64,000 nucleotides of DNA from CAVZYN01 sp963779515 (GCA_963779515.1 CAVZYN010000009.1:62001-126000), one strand, 5' to 3'. Shown: positions 16,126-25,833, counted from the first letter of the stretch. Notes: generated from the letters alone by a model not told the origin. Made by a program: numbers and translations.

Positions 16126-19059
16126 ATGCTGTCCATCAGCACGATTGCGTCGAAGATTTTCGGGTCGTCCAACGACCGCAAGATCAAGGTCTATCGGCCC
16201 AATGTCGCCGCCATCACCGCGCTCGAGCCCGAGTTGTCCAAGCTGTCGGACGAGGCGCTGCGTGCGCGCACGGCGGAGTTCCGCCAGCAGCTCAAGGCTG
16301 GCAAGGACCTCGATGCGCTGTTGGTGCCGGCGTTCGCGACGGTGCGGGAAGCCGGCAAGCGGGCGCTCGGACAACGCCATTTCGACGTGCAGATGATGGG
16401 CGGGATGGTGCTGCATGGCGGCAATATCTCCGAGATGAAGACGGGCGAAGGCAAGACGCTGGTGGCGACGCTCGCGGTGTATCTCAATGCGCTGGCCGAG
16501 CGCGGCGTGCATGTTGTGACGGTGAACGACTACCTCGCCAAACGCGACGCCGAGTGGATGGGCGCGGTCTACAAGTTTCTCGGGCTGACGGTCGGCTGTA
16601 TCGTGCATGATCTCGATGACGATCAGCGGCGCGCGCAGTATGCCTGCGATGTGACTTATGCGACCAACAACGAGCTCGGTTTCGACTATCTGCGCGACAA
16701 CATGAAGATGAGTGCAGCCGACATGGTGCAGCGCGGGCACGCGTTCGCGATCGTGGACGAGGTCGATTCGATCCTGATCGACGAAGCGCGCACGCCACTC
16801 ATCATCTCAGGTCCCGTCGAGGACCGCGCCGAACTCTATAACGCGGTCGACGCATTGATGCCGAAGCTGGTTCCAGAGCACTTCGAACTCGACGAGAAGC
16901 AGCGCCAGGTGTCGCTGACGGAAGCCGGCAACGTGTTCATGGAAGAGACGCTGCGCGGTCTCGACATGCTGAAGGGCGACAGCCTCTATGACATCGACAA
17001 CGTGACGATCGTACACCACCTCAATCAAGCGCTGAAAGCGCACAAGCTGTTCCAGCGCGACAAGGATTACATCGTCAAGGGCGGGCAGGTCGTCATCATC
17101 GACGAGTTCACAGGCCGCATGATGCAGGGCCGGCGCTACTCCGAGGGATTGCATCAGGCGCTCGAGGCGAAAGAACGCGTCGAGATCCAGCCCGAGAACC
17201 AGACGCTGGCGTCGATCACGTTCCAGAATTACTTCCGGCTTTATGAGAAGCTTGCTGGTATGACCGGCACGGCGTCGACGGAAGCCAACGAGTTCATGGA
17301 CATCTACGGTCTCGACGTGATCGAGATCCCGACCAACGTCGATGTCGCGCGCGCCGACGAAGACGACGAAGTCTACCGGACGCTCGAGGAGAAGGGCCGG
17401 GCGATGATCGCCGAGATCGCCGATTGCTACCGGCGCGGCCAACCGGTGCTCGTCGGAACAACCTCGATCGAGAAGTCCGAGCAACTGTCGGAGCGGCTCA
17501 AGGATCGCAAGTACATCCGCGAACTCGGCGACTACATGCGGGACTATTCCGACAAGCTGAAGGCCGGCAAGGAAGACGTGCTCAAGGGACAATTGCTGGA
17601 GGTCGGCAACTATCTCATCAGCTTGGCTTCGAAGAATGACGGCGGCGATCCGATCCCGCATCAGGTGCTGAATGCGCGCTTCCACGAACAGGAAGCGCAG
17701 ATCATCGCGCAGGCGGGCGTTCCGGCCGCGGTGACGATCGCGACCAACATGGCCGGCCGCGGCACCGACATTCAGCTCGGCGGCAATGTCGACTACCGCG
17801 TGCGCGATTGGCAGCGGCTGCTCGAGGAAAAAGATGAGGCGCCGACCGAGGCGCAGATCGAGGCCGAGCGCGGCAAGATCAAGGCCGATATCGCGCAAAA
17901 GAAGGATAAGGCGCTGGCGGCAGGCGGGCTCTATGTGATCGGTACGGAGCGGCATGAGAGCCGGCGGATCGACAACCAGTTGCGCGGCCGCTCGGGCCGT
18001 CAGGGCGATCCAGGCCGGTCGAAGTTCTATCTGTCGCTCGAAGACGATTTGATGCGCATCTTCGGGTCCGACCGCATGGACGGGATGCTGAAAAAGCTCG
18101 GGCTGCAGGAAGGCGAGGCGATCACGCATCGCTGGATCAACAAGGCGCTGGAGAAGGCGCAGCAGAAGGTCGAGGCGCGCAACTTCGACTCGCGCAAATA
18201 CGTGCTCAAATACGACGACGTGATGAACGATCAGCGCAAGGTGATCTTCGATCAGCGGCTCGACATCATGGGCCACGACGACGTCGGCGAAACGGTCATC
18301 GACATGCGCAATCAGCTGATCGACGAGCTGGTTTCAAAGAACATTCCGGAAAATGCCTACGCCGAACAGTGGAACACCGCCGAACTCAAGTCCGAGGTTG
18401 GCCGGATCTTCGGGGTGGATTTGCCGGTCGACGAGTGGGCCGCCGAGGAAGGCATCGCGGATCAGGAAATTCGCGAGCGTTTGAAGGCTGCGGTCGACGC
18501 GAAGGCTGCGAAGAAGCGCGCCGATATCGGCCCCGACACGATGAAGCAAATCGAGAAGATGGTGCTGCTGCAAACGCTCGACCATCTCTGGCGCGAGCAT
18601 CTCGTGACGCTCGAACACTTGCGCCAGGTGATCGGGTTCCGCGCCTATGGCCAGCGCGATCCGGTCAACGAGTACAAGTCGGAGGGGTTCCAGCTGTTCG
18701 AGGCGATGCTCGCGAACCTGCGCGAGGCGGTCACGGGGCAACTGATGCATGTCGAAATGGCGCCGGTTGAGCAACAGCCGGCGCTGCAGCCGGCCGAGTT
18801 GCCGCCGATGCACGCGCACCACGTCAATCCGTTCACGGGCGAAGACGAGCTGGCACTGGTCGATGCGGCGATCGCGGCCGAGACCGCGCCGCGCCTCTAT
18901 AGCGATGACGATCCGCGGCGGGCGCCGATCCAGACCCGGCGCGGCGGCGATGCGGTCAACCCGCAAGATCCGGCCACGTGGGGGCGCGTCTCACGCAATG
19001 CGCCCTGCCCGTGCGGGTCCGGCAAGAAGTACAAGCACTGTCATGGCAAGAACGACTGA
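16126..19059 (+). CDS. secA: Preprotein translocase ATPase SecA
   Basis: SecA is the motor that drives unfolded preproteins through SecYEG at the inner membrane. The 977-residue product has Walker A MKTGEGKT (104-111), the DEAD-like FAIVDEVDSILIDEARTPL, the preprotein cross-linking domain, GRGTDIQLGG, ESRRIDNQLRGRSGRQGDPG in NBD2, and the helical scaffold and wing domains. The C-terminal zinc motif APCPCGSGKKYKHCHG, which binds SecB and lipids, is intact. ATG at 16126 begins MLSISTIASKIFGSSNDRKI, as in other Hyphomicrobiales SecA proteins. Upstream is a roughly 400-base divergent promoter region shared with the parvulin isomerase. Confidence 0.97.
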   Translation: MLSISTIASKIFGSSNDRKIKVYRPNVAAITALEPELSKLSDEALRARTAEFRQQLKAGKDLDALLVPAFATVREAGKRALGQRHFDVQMMGGMVLHGGNISEMKTGEGKTLVATLAVYLNALAERGVHVVTVNDYLAKRDAEWMGAVYKFLGLTVGCIVHDLDDDQRRAQYACDVTYATNNELGFDYLRDNMKMSAADMVQRGHAFAIVDEVDSILIDEARTPLIISGPVEDRAELYNAVDALMPKLVPEHFELDEKQRQVSLTEAGNVFMEETLRGLDMLKGDSLYDIDNVTIVHHLNQALKAHKLFQRDKDYIVKGGQVVIIDEFTGRMMQGRRYSEGLHQALEAKERVEIQPENQTLASITFQNYFRLYEKLAGMTGTASTEANEFMDIYGLDVIEIPTNVDVARADEDDEVYRTLEEKGRAMIAEIADCYRRGQPVLVGTTSIEKSEQLSERLKDRKYIRELGDYMRDYSDKLKAGKEDVLKGQLLEVGNYLISLASKNDGGDPIPHQVLNARFHEQEAQIIAQAGVPAAVTIATNMAGRGTDIQLGGNVDYRVRDWQRLLEEKDEAPTEAQIEAERGKIKADIAQKKDKALAAGGLYVIGTERHESRRIDNQLRGRSGRQGDPGRSKFYLSLEDDLMRIFGSDRMDGMLKKLGLQEGEAITHRWINKALEKAQQKVEARNFDSRKYVLKYDDVMNDQRKVIFDQRLDIMGHDDVGETVIDMRNQLIDELVSKNIPENAYAEQWNTAELKSEVGRIFGVDLPVDEWAAEEGIADQEIRERLKAAVDAKAAKKRADIGPDTMKQIEKMVLLQTLDHLWREHLVTLEHLRQVIGFRAYGQRDPVNEYKSEGFQLFEAMLANLREAVTGQLMHVEMAPVEQQPALQPAELPPMHAHHVNPFTGEDELALVDAAIAAETAPRLYSDDDPRRAPIQTRRGGDAVNPQDPATWGRVSRNAPCPCGSGKKYKHCHGKND

Positions 19060-19312
19060 GGCGCGTGGCTGCGTAACGCTCCTTTGACGGACGACTGCGG
19101 TGACTGTTGCGGTATGTCCTTTGGTATGTGTCTGCGCGGTTACGCGGATTGGATTGCGTTCGCGATCAGCGAAAGTCTGACGGCGAAAACGCCTTGCCGC
19201 CTTTAGGCCGCATTGGCCGCGCAAAATCTTCCATGAGGAAATCTCTGGACGCCGATGAGTGATCGCGGCAATCTGGGGCGGTTGGGGGATCAACAGCAGT
19301 GGTGTTTGCGTT

Positions 19313-21127
19313 GTGAGAGTTTTGGGGGTCGTAGCCAATACGCACGACAGCGGTATCGCGCTATTGAACAATGGCGTGCCGGAGTTCGTGTTCGAGGAAG
19401 AGCGCTTCAACCGCGTCAAGCGGACCATGCGCTTTCCAGAACAGAGTCTGAAGGCCGCGTTCGAGGGAACCGGGCTGGAGCTCGGGGATATCGCCGCCAT
19501 CACGACGCCGTGGGACGTCGCGCGCCTGCGCCGCTCGTTCGCCGGGATCATGGCGAGCAATCTGCCGTCGAGCCTCAATCTGATGCACAGCCGCGCGCAT
19601 GTCGCGCAGCGCAATCAGATCGTGGTGCTGAACCAATATATCCGCCGCAATTTCAAAAAGTATTTCGGTGGCGGCAAGCTGCCACCGCTGATCAATGTCG
19701 GACATCACGATGCGCACGCGGCGGTGTTCTTTGTCTCACCGTTCGAAGAAGCGCATGTGCTGGTGATGGACGGCTATGGCGACGACGCGTCGTCGAGCGC
19801 CTACTTTGGGCGGGGAAATCGCCTCGAGCGGCAGTGGTCGACGCCGATCTTGAATTCGCTTGGACTCGTCTATTCCGTCGTGACTGAGTATCTGGGCTTC
19901 AGCGGGTTCGGCGACGAAGGCAAGGTGATGGCGCTGGCGGCGTTCGGCGGGCCGACCTACGTTGCGCGCTTCCGCGATCTCGTGCACACGACCGACGACG
20001 GCGGCTATGCCGTCAACATGGACTATTTCGATTACGGGTCGTACGGGCAGATCAAGCCGTTCACGCAGAAATTCTTCGATACGTTCGGGCCCGCGCGCGA
20101 GCCGGGTTCGACGATGACGGATCACTATCGCGATATCGCGTTCGCGCTGCAGGCGATGACGGAAGAGATCATCCTGCATGTGGTGCGGTCACGCCTGAAG
20201 ACGCATCCGTCGCGCGATCTCGTGATGACGGGCGGCGTCGCGCTCAACTGCGTCGCCAATGGCAAGATTCTGAGCGAGACGGATGTGCGCCGCCTTTGGG
20301 TGCCGCCGTGCGCGTCGGATACCGGTGCGCCGCTCGGCAGCGCGCTCTGGTATCATCATCAGACGCTCGGGGTTCCGCGCACCTACGAGTTGAAGACTCC
20401 CTATCTCGGCCAGGCCTATGGCGATGCGGCGATCACGTCGGCGCTGAAAACCGCTGGCCTCGTCAGCCGCCGCATGAGCGAGCGCGAGTTGTTGCGCCGC
20501 ACGGCGCGCGATCTGGCGGCTGGCAAGATCGTCGGCTGGTATCAGGGCCGGTTCGAAATGGGGCCGCGCGCGCTCGGCAACCGCTCGATCCTGGCGGATC
20601 CGCGCAGCGTCGAAATGCGCGACCTGATCAACACGCGGATCAAGAAGCGCGAGAGCTTCCGGCCGTTTGCGCCTGTCGTGTTGGCGGATCGCGCGTCGGA
20701 ATACTTCGAGGTGACGCAGCCCGATCCGTTCATGACGCTGGCGCCGCGCGTGCGGCCCGACAAGCGCGACGCGATTGCCGCGGCGGTGCATGTCGACGGC
20801 ACGGGGCGAATCCAGACGGTCACGCGCGAGGCCAATCCGCGCTACTACGGCGTGATCGAGGAGTTCGGCCGCCTGACGGGGGTGCCGGTGCTGATCAACA
20901 CGAGCTTCAACGAGCAGGAACCGATCGTGGCGCGGCCCGAGGAGGCGATCGCCTGCTTCATGCGCACGGATATCGACGTGCTCGTGCTCGGCGATCATTA
21001 CATCAGCAACCGTCTGCCGGCCGTAGAGGTGGTGACGCCACGCGATCGCCGCGCGCCGCCGATGCAGCCGACGCCGATGTGGGCCGAAGGTGTGCCCTCG
21101 CCGACGTTCCGGCCGGAAGAGCGGTAG
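19313..21127 (+). CDS. Carbamoyltransferase, NodU/CmcH family
   Basis: The family transfers a carbamoyl group from carbamoyl phosphate, through an ATP-activated carbamoyl-adenylate, to a hydroxyl of an acceptor such as a Nod factor, antibiotic or surface sugar. The N-terminal Kae1/HSP70-like domain has VANTHDSGIALL, EEERFNRVKR, the metal-binding HHDAHAAVFF and GFGDEGKVMALAAFGG. The middle has MTGGVALNCVANGKI, and the C-terminal catalytic domain has MGPRALGNRSILADPR and NTSFNEQEPIV. GTG at 19313 gives 604 residues; the acceptor is not evident. No nod genes are present, so a lipid or surface-glycan target is more likely than a Nod factor. It is monocistronic here. Confidence 0.9.
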   Translation: MRVLGVVANTHDSGIALLNNGVPEFVFEEERFNRVKRTMRFPEQSLKAAFEGTGLELGDIAAITTPWDVARLRRSFAGIMASNLPSSLNLMHSRAHVAQRNQIVVLNQYIRRNFKKYFGGGKLPPLINVGHHDAHAAVFFVSPFEEAHVLVMDGYGDDASSSAYFGRGNRLERQWSTPILNSLGLVYSVVTEYLGFSGFGDEGKVMALAAFGGPTYVARFRDLVHTTDDGGYAVNMDYFDYGSYGQIKPFTQKFFDTFGPAREPGSTMTDHYRDIAFALQAMTEEIILHVVRSRLKTHPSRDLVMTGGVALNCVANGKILSETDVRRLWVPPCASDTGAPLGSALWYHHQTLGVPRTYELKTPYLGQAYGDAAITSALKTAGLVSRRMSERELLRRTARDLAAGKIVGWYQGRFEMGPRALGNRSILADPRSVEMRDLINTRIKKRESFRPFAPVVLADRASEYFEVTQPDPFMTLAPRVRPDKRDAIAAAVHVDGTGRIQTVTREANPRYYGVIEEFGRLTGVPVLINTSFNEQEPIVARPEEAIACFMRTDIDVLVLGDHYISNRLPAVEVVTPRDRRAPPMQPTPMWAEGVPSPTFRPEER

Positions 21128-21175
21128 AGCGGCGGGGTCAGACCCCGGGCGTGACATGTCATCATCATTTGTGAG

Positions 21176-21505
21176 TGGCTGCCCCTCACCCACGACGGTG
21201 TGCTTTGCTTCGCACGCACGCCGTCGTCGCCCTCTCCCCGTGAAGAACGGGGAGAGGGAAAGGCGTGCGGATAGCGCCGCATGCACGTCCTTCTCCCCGT
21301 TTTTCACGGGGAGAAGGTCCCGAAGGGCGGATGAAGGGCTGCCGCGATTGCTGCCGGAGATCGATGCGCATGCACGCAAGTTGTTGAAAAGAGGGACGGA
21401 GCATGTGGCTGCCCCTTACCCACGACGGCGTGCTTTGCTTCGCGCACACGCCGTCGTCGCCCTCTCCCCGTTGAAGGAACGGGGAGAGGGAAATGTGGCG
21501 GCGGT
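21176..21505. repeat. Composite palindromic repeat cluster, family A (two copies)
   Basis: Two copies share the layout CCCCTYACCCACGACGG, then GTGCTTTGCTTCGC, then a hairpin CCCTCTCCCCGT..ACGGGGAGAGGG. Between them lies a CTTCTCCCCG..CGGGGAGAAGG hairpin followed by GATGAAGGGCTGC and GCATGCACGCAAGTTGTTGA. About 200 bases align with 62703-62940 in the same order. The stretch occupies most of the 475-base gap before the FAD monooxygenase; no gene was seen in it. Confidence 0.85.
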
Positions 21506-21602
21506 TCTCCGTTCGCATGCGATCGCCCTGCCGGCTACCCTGCCGCATTGCGTTTGTGGCGGTGAGGCGCGAGCCTTTCCCGACGGATCGGGGAGGGGGC
21601 AA

Positions 21603-22835
21603 GTGCCGGGATATCGCATTGCCATCGCGGGCGCGGGGACGGGCGGACTTGCTGCGGCGGCGTTCCTGCGACGTGACGGGCACGAGGTGCGGCTGTTCGA
21701 GAGGTTTCAGTCGGCGCGGCCGGTCGGCGCGGGATTGATGGTGCAGCCGACGGGGCTCGCCGTGCTCGCGCGACTGGGACTCGATGAAGCGGCGCTCGGC
21801 TATGGCCGCGTGATGCGCGGGATCTCAGGGCATACGATCGCGGGACGCACGATCTTTCAGACGCGTTACGATGTGCTGGGGCCCAGATGCTTTGGCGTCG
21901 CGATGCATCGGGCGACGCTGTTCGATCTGTTGTTTCGCGCGGTGGAGCGAGACGGCGTGGAGGTGAGTGCCAACACCGCGATCGCGTCGAGCCGGCTGGT
22001 GGGTGGGGAGCGGGTGCTGGTCGATCAGGCGGGTGGCGAACATGGCCCGTTCGATCTCGTCGTCGATGCGACGGGGACGCGGTCGCCGTTGCGCGATCAG
22101 CTGGCGCGGGTGCGCACCAACCGGCCGTATCCCTATGGCGCGGTGTGGGGCGTGGTGGCCGAACCCCAGGGCTTTGCGCATCCGCATCATCTGTTGCAGC
22201 GCTACGACGGCGCGCGCATCATGATTGGATTGCTGCCGATCGGGCGGCGGCCAGGAGAGGATCGGGCGCTGACGGCGTTGTTCTGGAGTCTTCCAGTGGC
22301 GGCCTATCCGGCGTGGCGGGCGGCGCCGTTCGCGCGCTGGCAGGAACAGGTGGCGATGCTGTGGCCCGATGCGGCGCCGTTCGTCACGCAGTTCACGAGC
22401 CACGATGATCTGACGTTCGCGAGCTATGCCGACATTCTCGTTGCGTCACCCTATGGCGAGCGGATCGTGTTCATCGGCGATGCGGCGCGGTCGGCGAGCC
22501 CGCAGCTCGGACAAGGCGCAAACCTGGCGCTGATCGATGCGATGATTTTGGCGGATCACTTGAAGCGTGCGGCGTCGGTTGGCGATGCGCTCGCCGGCTA
22601 TGCCGCCGCGCGCAAGGATCAGACGCGGTTTTATGCGCACGCGAGCCGCTTGTTGACGCCGTTCTTTCAATCGAACAGCCGTGTTGCAGGCGCAGTGCGC
22701 GATCTCACGTTCTGGCCGATGGCGCATGTGCCGTACATCGAGCGTGAGATGGTGCGCATGCTTTCCGGCATGAAAACGGGGCTGTTCAGCCATCTCGATC
22801 CGGGCGATTGGCATTCGCGCTATGCGCTGCGATGA
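21603..22835 (+). CDS. FAD-dependent monooxygenase (UbiH/PHBH-like)
   Basis: This is a predicted NAD(P)H-using flavin hydroxylase of aromatic or related substrates. The 410-residue product has the dinucleotide motif GAGTGGLAAAAFLRRDGHEV (about 9-28), the DG motif region LVVDATGTRSPLR, and the second FAD motif FIGDAARSASPQLGQGANLA. This is the hallmark pattern of group A flavoprotein monooxygenases. GTG at 21603 follows a strong GGGGAGGGGG; upstream sequence is repeat DNA. The C-terminus (DLTFWPMAHVPYIEREMVRM) is common in uncharacterised members. It has no obvious pathway partners, so the substrate is unknown. Confidence 0.88.
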   Translation: MPGYRIAIAGAGTGGLAAAAFLRRDGHEVRLFERFQSARPVGAGLMVQPTGLAVLARLGLDEAALGYGRVMRGISGHTIAGRTIFQTRYDVLGPRCFGVAMHRATLFDLLFRAVERDGVEVSANTAIASSRLVGGERVLVDQAGGEHGPFDLVVDATGTRSPLRDQLARVRTNRPYPYGAVWGVVAEPQGFAHPHHLLQRYDGARIMIGLLPIGRRPGEDRALTALFWSLPVAAYPAWRAAPFARWQEQVAMLWPDAAPFVTQFTSHDDLTFASYADILVASPYGERIVFIGDAARSASPQLGQGANLALIDAMILADHLKRAASVGDALAGYAAARKDQTRFYAHASRLLTPFFQSNSRVAGAVRDLTFWPMAHVPYIEREMVRMLSGMKTGLFSHLDPGDWHSRYALR

Positions 22836-23088
22836 GGGGGCAGTTCGTTGGGCTCGACTTGATGTTTTGTCTTTCGCGCCTTGTTGCGTGCTTTTTCCTT
22901 GTAGAGGACACAATTTGCGCCTATACGGCGCTCATCGATTATGGCCGGACCATCGGGCCGCTACGCCTCTCACTGCAAGCCATTGCTGGGCGCACGTCTG
23001 CATCTCTCCAAAAATCGACCACGAGCACCCGTGTGCGCTTTGCGTGCACGTGTTCTCACCTGCAATGATGACTTGATTGGAAAAAACT
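22836..23088 (+). promoter_or_regulatory. Leader and promoter region of the cold-shock gene
   Basis: These 253 bases precede the cold-shock gene and contain no convincing gene. Cold-shock mRNAs commonly have long 5' leaders that fold differently with temperature, and this gap is large enough for one. The ribosome-binding site directly before the ATG is weak (TTGGAAAAAACT), which fits structural control of translation. This is inference from gene type and spacing. Confidence 0.35.
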
Positions 23089-23304
23089 ATGTCTATGACT
23101 AAAGGCACCGTGAAGTTCTACAACGACCAAAAGGGCTTCGGCTTCATCACTCCCGATGACGGCGGCAAGGACGTGTTCGTCCACGCCACGGCGCTCGAGC
23201 GCGCTGGCATGCGCGGTCTCCGCGAAGGCCAGAAGGTCTCGTTCGACACGCAAGAAGATCGTCGCACCGGCAAGATCGCCGTCGGCACGATTTCGGCTGA
23301 GTAA
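23089..23304 (+). CDS. cspA: Cold-shock domain protein
   Basis: This is a single-stranded nucleic-acid-binding protein that acts as an RNA chaperone at low temperature or in stationary phase. The 71-residue product is a complete cold-shock domain, with GTVKFYNDQKGFGFITPDDG (RNP1 KGFGFI) and DVFVHATALERAG (RNP2 VFVHA). ATG at 23089 (MSMTKGTVKF) is the natural start. It is a single gene with a long leader and its own terminator. Confidence 0.95.
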   Translation: MSMTKGTVKFYNDQKGFGFITPDDGGKDVFVHATALERAGMRGLREGQKVSFDTQEDRRTGKIAVGTISAE

Positions 23305-23362
23305 GCTTACGCTGCTCGGCGACCGTTGCTGTTTTACGAGATAGCGCCGGTCTACACTATTG

Positions 23363-23391
23363 GAGCCGCTCTCTTCGGAGGGCGGCTCTTT
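23363..23391 (+). terminator. Intrinsic terminator of the cold-shock gene
   Basis: GAGCCGC and GCGGCTC form perfect 7-base arms around CTCTTCGGAG-rich loop sequence, followed by TTT. It lies 58 bases after the cold-shock stop and before the next gene. Confidence 0.75.
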
Positions 23392-23459
23392 GCATTTGTA
23401 CCAGTCGAGGCCTGGGTGGATGGCCGCCTGCGCGGCCATGACGGTGGTGGGAGTTCGTC

Positions 23460-23786
23460 TTGGTTGTGATCCTGCGTTCCACCGATCCCTCGCCGTGTCA
23501 GGCGTGCGGGGCGTGCTGTTCCTATTCCAAGGACTGGCCGCGGTTTTCGCTCGAGAGCGACGCGGCGCTGGCGAAGATCCCTGAAAAGTTCGTGGCGGAC
23601 ACGCTCGCCGGCATGCGCTGCGAGGGCGATCGCTGCAGCGCGCTGACGGGCACGATCGGGGAGGCGACGGCGTGCGCCATCTATGACGTCAGGCCGGACG
23701 TGTGCCGCGCGTGCGTCGCGGGGGACGATGCCTGTGCGATGGCGCGGGCGCATTATGGGATGGCGCCGATCGTGTTGGTCGATTGA
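23460..23786 (+). CDS. YkgJ family cysteine-cluster protein
   Basis: The 108-residue protein carries the CxxCxxxC-like cluster CQACGACCSYS near its N-terminus and further cysteines at CEGDRCSAL, TACAIYDVRPDVCRAC and DDACAMARAHYG. This is the pattern of the YkgJ/UPF0153 family, predicted to bind zinc or an Fe-S cluster. The molecular role is unknown. The frame opens at TTG 23460, and GTG at 23466 is an equally good start. It precedes the sulfite-assimilation operon by 216 bases and is probably a separate unit. Confidence 0.85.
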   Translation: MVVILRSTDPSPCQACGACCSYSKDWPRFSLESDAALAKIPEKFVADTLAGMRCEGDRCSALTGTIGEATACAIYDVRPDVCRACVAGDDACAMARAHYGMAPIVLVD

Positions 23787-23946
23787 GCGGTCTGGACGAG
23801 AAGCTGGCATTGAAGGAAAAATTTTGCGCCGATGGCGGGTCAAGCCGACGGGGCGTCGCCCGTTGCGGCGATACGGACTGCGTATTTCGCGTCATCGGTT
23901 GAAATGGAATGATTTTCTAATTTATCTGCTTTTGTATGTTTAATTT

Positions 23947-23960
23947 AGGAAATTATTCCT
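23947..23960. promoter_or_regulatory. Possible operator upstream of the sulfite-assimilation operon
   Basis: AGGAAATTATTCCT is an inverted repeat of AGGAA and TTCCT around a 4-base centre. It lies 43 bases before the ferredoxin start in the most AT-rich stretch of the region (about 23900-23985). The position suits a repressor or activator site responding to sulfur status, such as a CysB-like or Rrf2-type regulator. The binding protein is not identifiable from this window. Confidence 0.4.
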
Positions 23961-24002
23961 GTATGGTTTGGTTCGTGCAATGTTTGTTGCGAGGACCGAG
24001 AT

Positions 24003-24383
24003 ATGTTGGATTCCAGCCCTGCCAGTGCCGAAGAGCGGTTCTTGTCGCTCAATGTCCGTCTTGCCGACGGCTCGCGGTTCGCGCCTGAAGCCGCCGCAGG
24101 GTTCCGGGTCATGGAGCTGATCCGGGCCTATGGCCTGCCGATCAAGGCGGAGTGCGGCGGAGTGGGCGTCTGCGCCACTTGTCACGTGCGGGTGCCGGCG
24201 GCCTGGGCTTCGCTGCTGCCGCCGCCGTCGGACGAGGAACTGGCCAAGCTCGACGAGATTCCAGGCGCGGATGAGACCTCGCGGCTCGCCTGCCAGCTGG
24301 TGATGACCGACACCCTCGACGGGCTCGAGGTCGAGGTGCAGGCCGACAGTCTCGCGACGCAGTCGGTCTGGATCGCGGGTTGA
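24003..24383 (+). CDS. 2Fe-2S ferredoxin
   Basis: The 126-residue protein has the plant/vertebrate-type 2Fe-2S pattern AECGGVGVCATCHVRV (Cys-x5-Cys-x2-Cys) and the distant fourth ligand in RLACQLVMT. It is 7 bases upstream of cysG and heads an operon for siroheme synthesis and sulfite reduction. A likely role is electron donor to the siroheme reductase, since no CysJ-like flavoprotein is present. The donor role is inferred from position. Confidence 0.9.
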   Translation: MLDSSPASAEERFLSLNVRLADGSRFAPEAAAGFRVMELIRAYGLPIKAECGGVGVCATCHVRVPAAWASLLPPPSDEELAKLDEIPGADETSRLACQLVMTDTLDGLEVEVQADSLATQSVWIAG

Positions 24384-24390
24384 GATCGTC

Positions 24391-25833
24391 ATGGCGAGTT
24401 TTCCGATTTTTGTCGACTTCAGCGGCCGGGAGCCGCTGGTCGTTGGCGGCACCGAACTGGCGCTGATCAAGGCGCGGTTGCTTTTGAAGCGGGCCGAGCG
24501 TGTCGCGTTCGCGGCCGATGTGGTGGTGCCTGGAATTCGTGCCTTGGTCGCGGAGGGGCAGGCGGCGCTGCTGCCGTCCTCTCCTGGCGAGGCCGAGATC
24601 CGCGGCCGGCCGCTGGTGATCTCCGCGACGCAGGACGATGAGGAAGACGCGCGTGTGTTTGCGATCGCGCGCGCGCTCGGCGTTCCGGTCAACGTGCCGG
24701 ATCGCGCGCATCTGTGCACCTTCTCGCTCGCGGCTATCGTCGATCGCGGGCTCGTCACGGTGGCGATCGGCACAGAGGGTGCCGCGCCGGTGCTGGCGAC
24801 ACAGCTACGGGCGCGATTGGAGCAGGACCTGCATCCGCGCCTCGGCCGTCTGGCCGAGATCGCGCGCGACTATCGTCCGCGCGTTGGGGCGGTGCTGAAG
24901 CCCGGTGCGCAGCGCCGTGCGTTCTGGGAGAGCGTGTTTGCTGGCGATGCCGCCGAGGCCATTCTCGCGGGTGATGACGCGCGCGGCCAGGCGCTGATCG
25001 ACGCGCGACTCGACGGGTTCAGATGCTTGGCGCCGAAGGCCGGCCGGGTGCTGCTGGTGGGCGCGGGGCCGGGCGATCCGGAGCTGCTGACGCTGAAGGC
25101 CGTGCGCGCGCTGAAATCGGCCGACGTCATTCTGCACGACGGGCATGTGAGCGCGGGCGTGCTGGATTATGCGCGGCGCGAGGCCGAGGTCATCTCGGTC
25201 GCCAAGGCGCGCGGCAAGCACTCCAAGACGCAGGCCGAGATCAACGCCTTGATCGTCGCGCATGCGCGGGCGGGCAAGATCGTCGTGCGGCTGAAGGGCG
25301 GCGATCCGTTCGTGTTCGGGCGTGGCGGAGAAGAGATCGATATTTTGCGGGCCTCCGGCATAGACGTGGAGGTCGTGCCTGGGATCACGGCGGCGACCGC
25401 TGCGTCGGCGTCGCTGCAGATTCCGCTGACGCATCGGGATATCTCGCGCTCGGTGACGTTCATTTCGGGCCATGCGGCAGGCGACGGCGCGCCTGAATTC
25501 GATCAGATGGATTTCGCGGCGCTGGCCAATGGCCGCTCGACGCTCGCCGTCTACATGGGGCTTGCGACCGCGGGCGTGCTGGCGCGGACGCTGCTCGACG
25601 CAGGCTGGTCGCCGGCGACGCCGATCATCGCGGTGGAGCGCGCGTCGCAGGCGAACGAGCGCCGGGTTGCGACGAGCCTCGACCGGCTCGCGCTCGATCC
25701 GGCGAGCCTCGGCCTCTCCGGGCCAACACTGCTGCTGGTTGGCGAGGTCGCGAGCCTGACGGCTGCCGGCGAGATCGTGCAGCTCGATCGCCGCCCCCTG
25801 CCAACGCCCACGATGGACCTCGCGCATGCCTAG
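24391..25833 (+). CDS. cysG: Siroheme synthase CysG (bifunctional)
   Basis: CysG makes siroheme from uroporphyrinogen III: the C-terminal SUMT domain methylates to precorrin-2, and the N-terminal domain oxidises and inserts iron. Residues 1-200 contain the NAD-binding region FSGREPLVVGGTELALIKARLL and VNVPDRAHLCTFSLAAIVDRG. The methyltransferase half starts at about 215 with VLLVGAGPGDPELLTLKAVRAL and contains VRLKGGDPFVFGRGGEEID and VVPGITAATAASA. The 480-residue length is normal. The stop overlaps the DUF2849 gene start by 8 bases, and the sulfite reductase that uses siroheme follows. Confidence 0.95.
   Translation: MASFPIFVDFSGREPLVVGGTELALIKARLLLKRAERVAFAADVVVPGIRALVAEGQAALLPSSPGEAEIRGRPLVISATQDDEEDARVFAIARALGVPVNVPDRAHLCTFSLAAIVDRGLVTVAIGTEGAAPVLATQLRARLEQDLHPRLGRLAEIARDYRPRVGAVLKPGAQRRAFWESVFAGDAAEAILAGDDARGQALIDARLDGFRCLAPKAGRVLLVGAGPGDPELLTLKAVRALKSADVILHDGHVSAGVLDYARREAEVISVAKARGKHSKTQAEINALIVAHARAGKIVVRLKGGDPFVFGRGGEEIDILRASGIDVEVVPGITAATAASASLQIPLTHRDISRSVTFISGHAAGDGAPEFDQMDFAALANGRSTLAVYMGLATAGVLARTLLDAGWSPATPIIAVERASQANERRVATSLDRLALDPASLGLSGPTLLLVGEVASLTAAGEIVQLDRRPLPTPTMDLAHA

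Noticed and set aside
23787..24002. Riboswitch upstream of the sulfite operon
   Set aside because: The 216-base gap has a short palindrome and AT-rich sequence but no recognisable conserved core.
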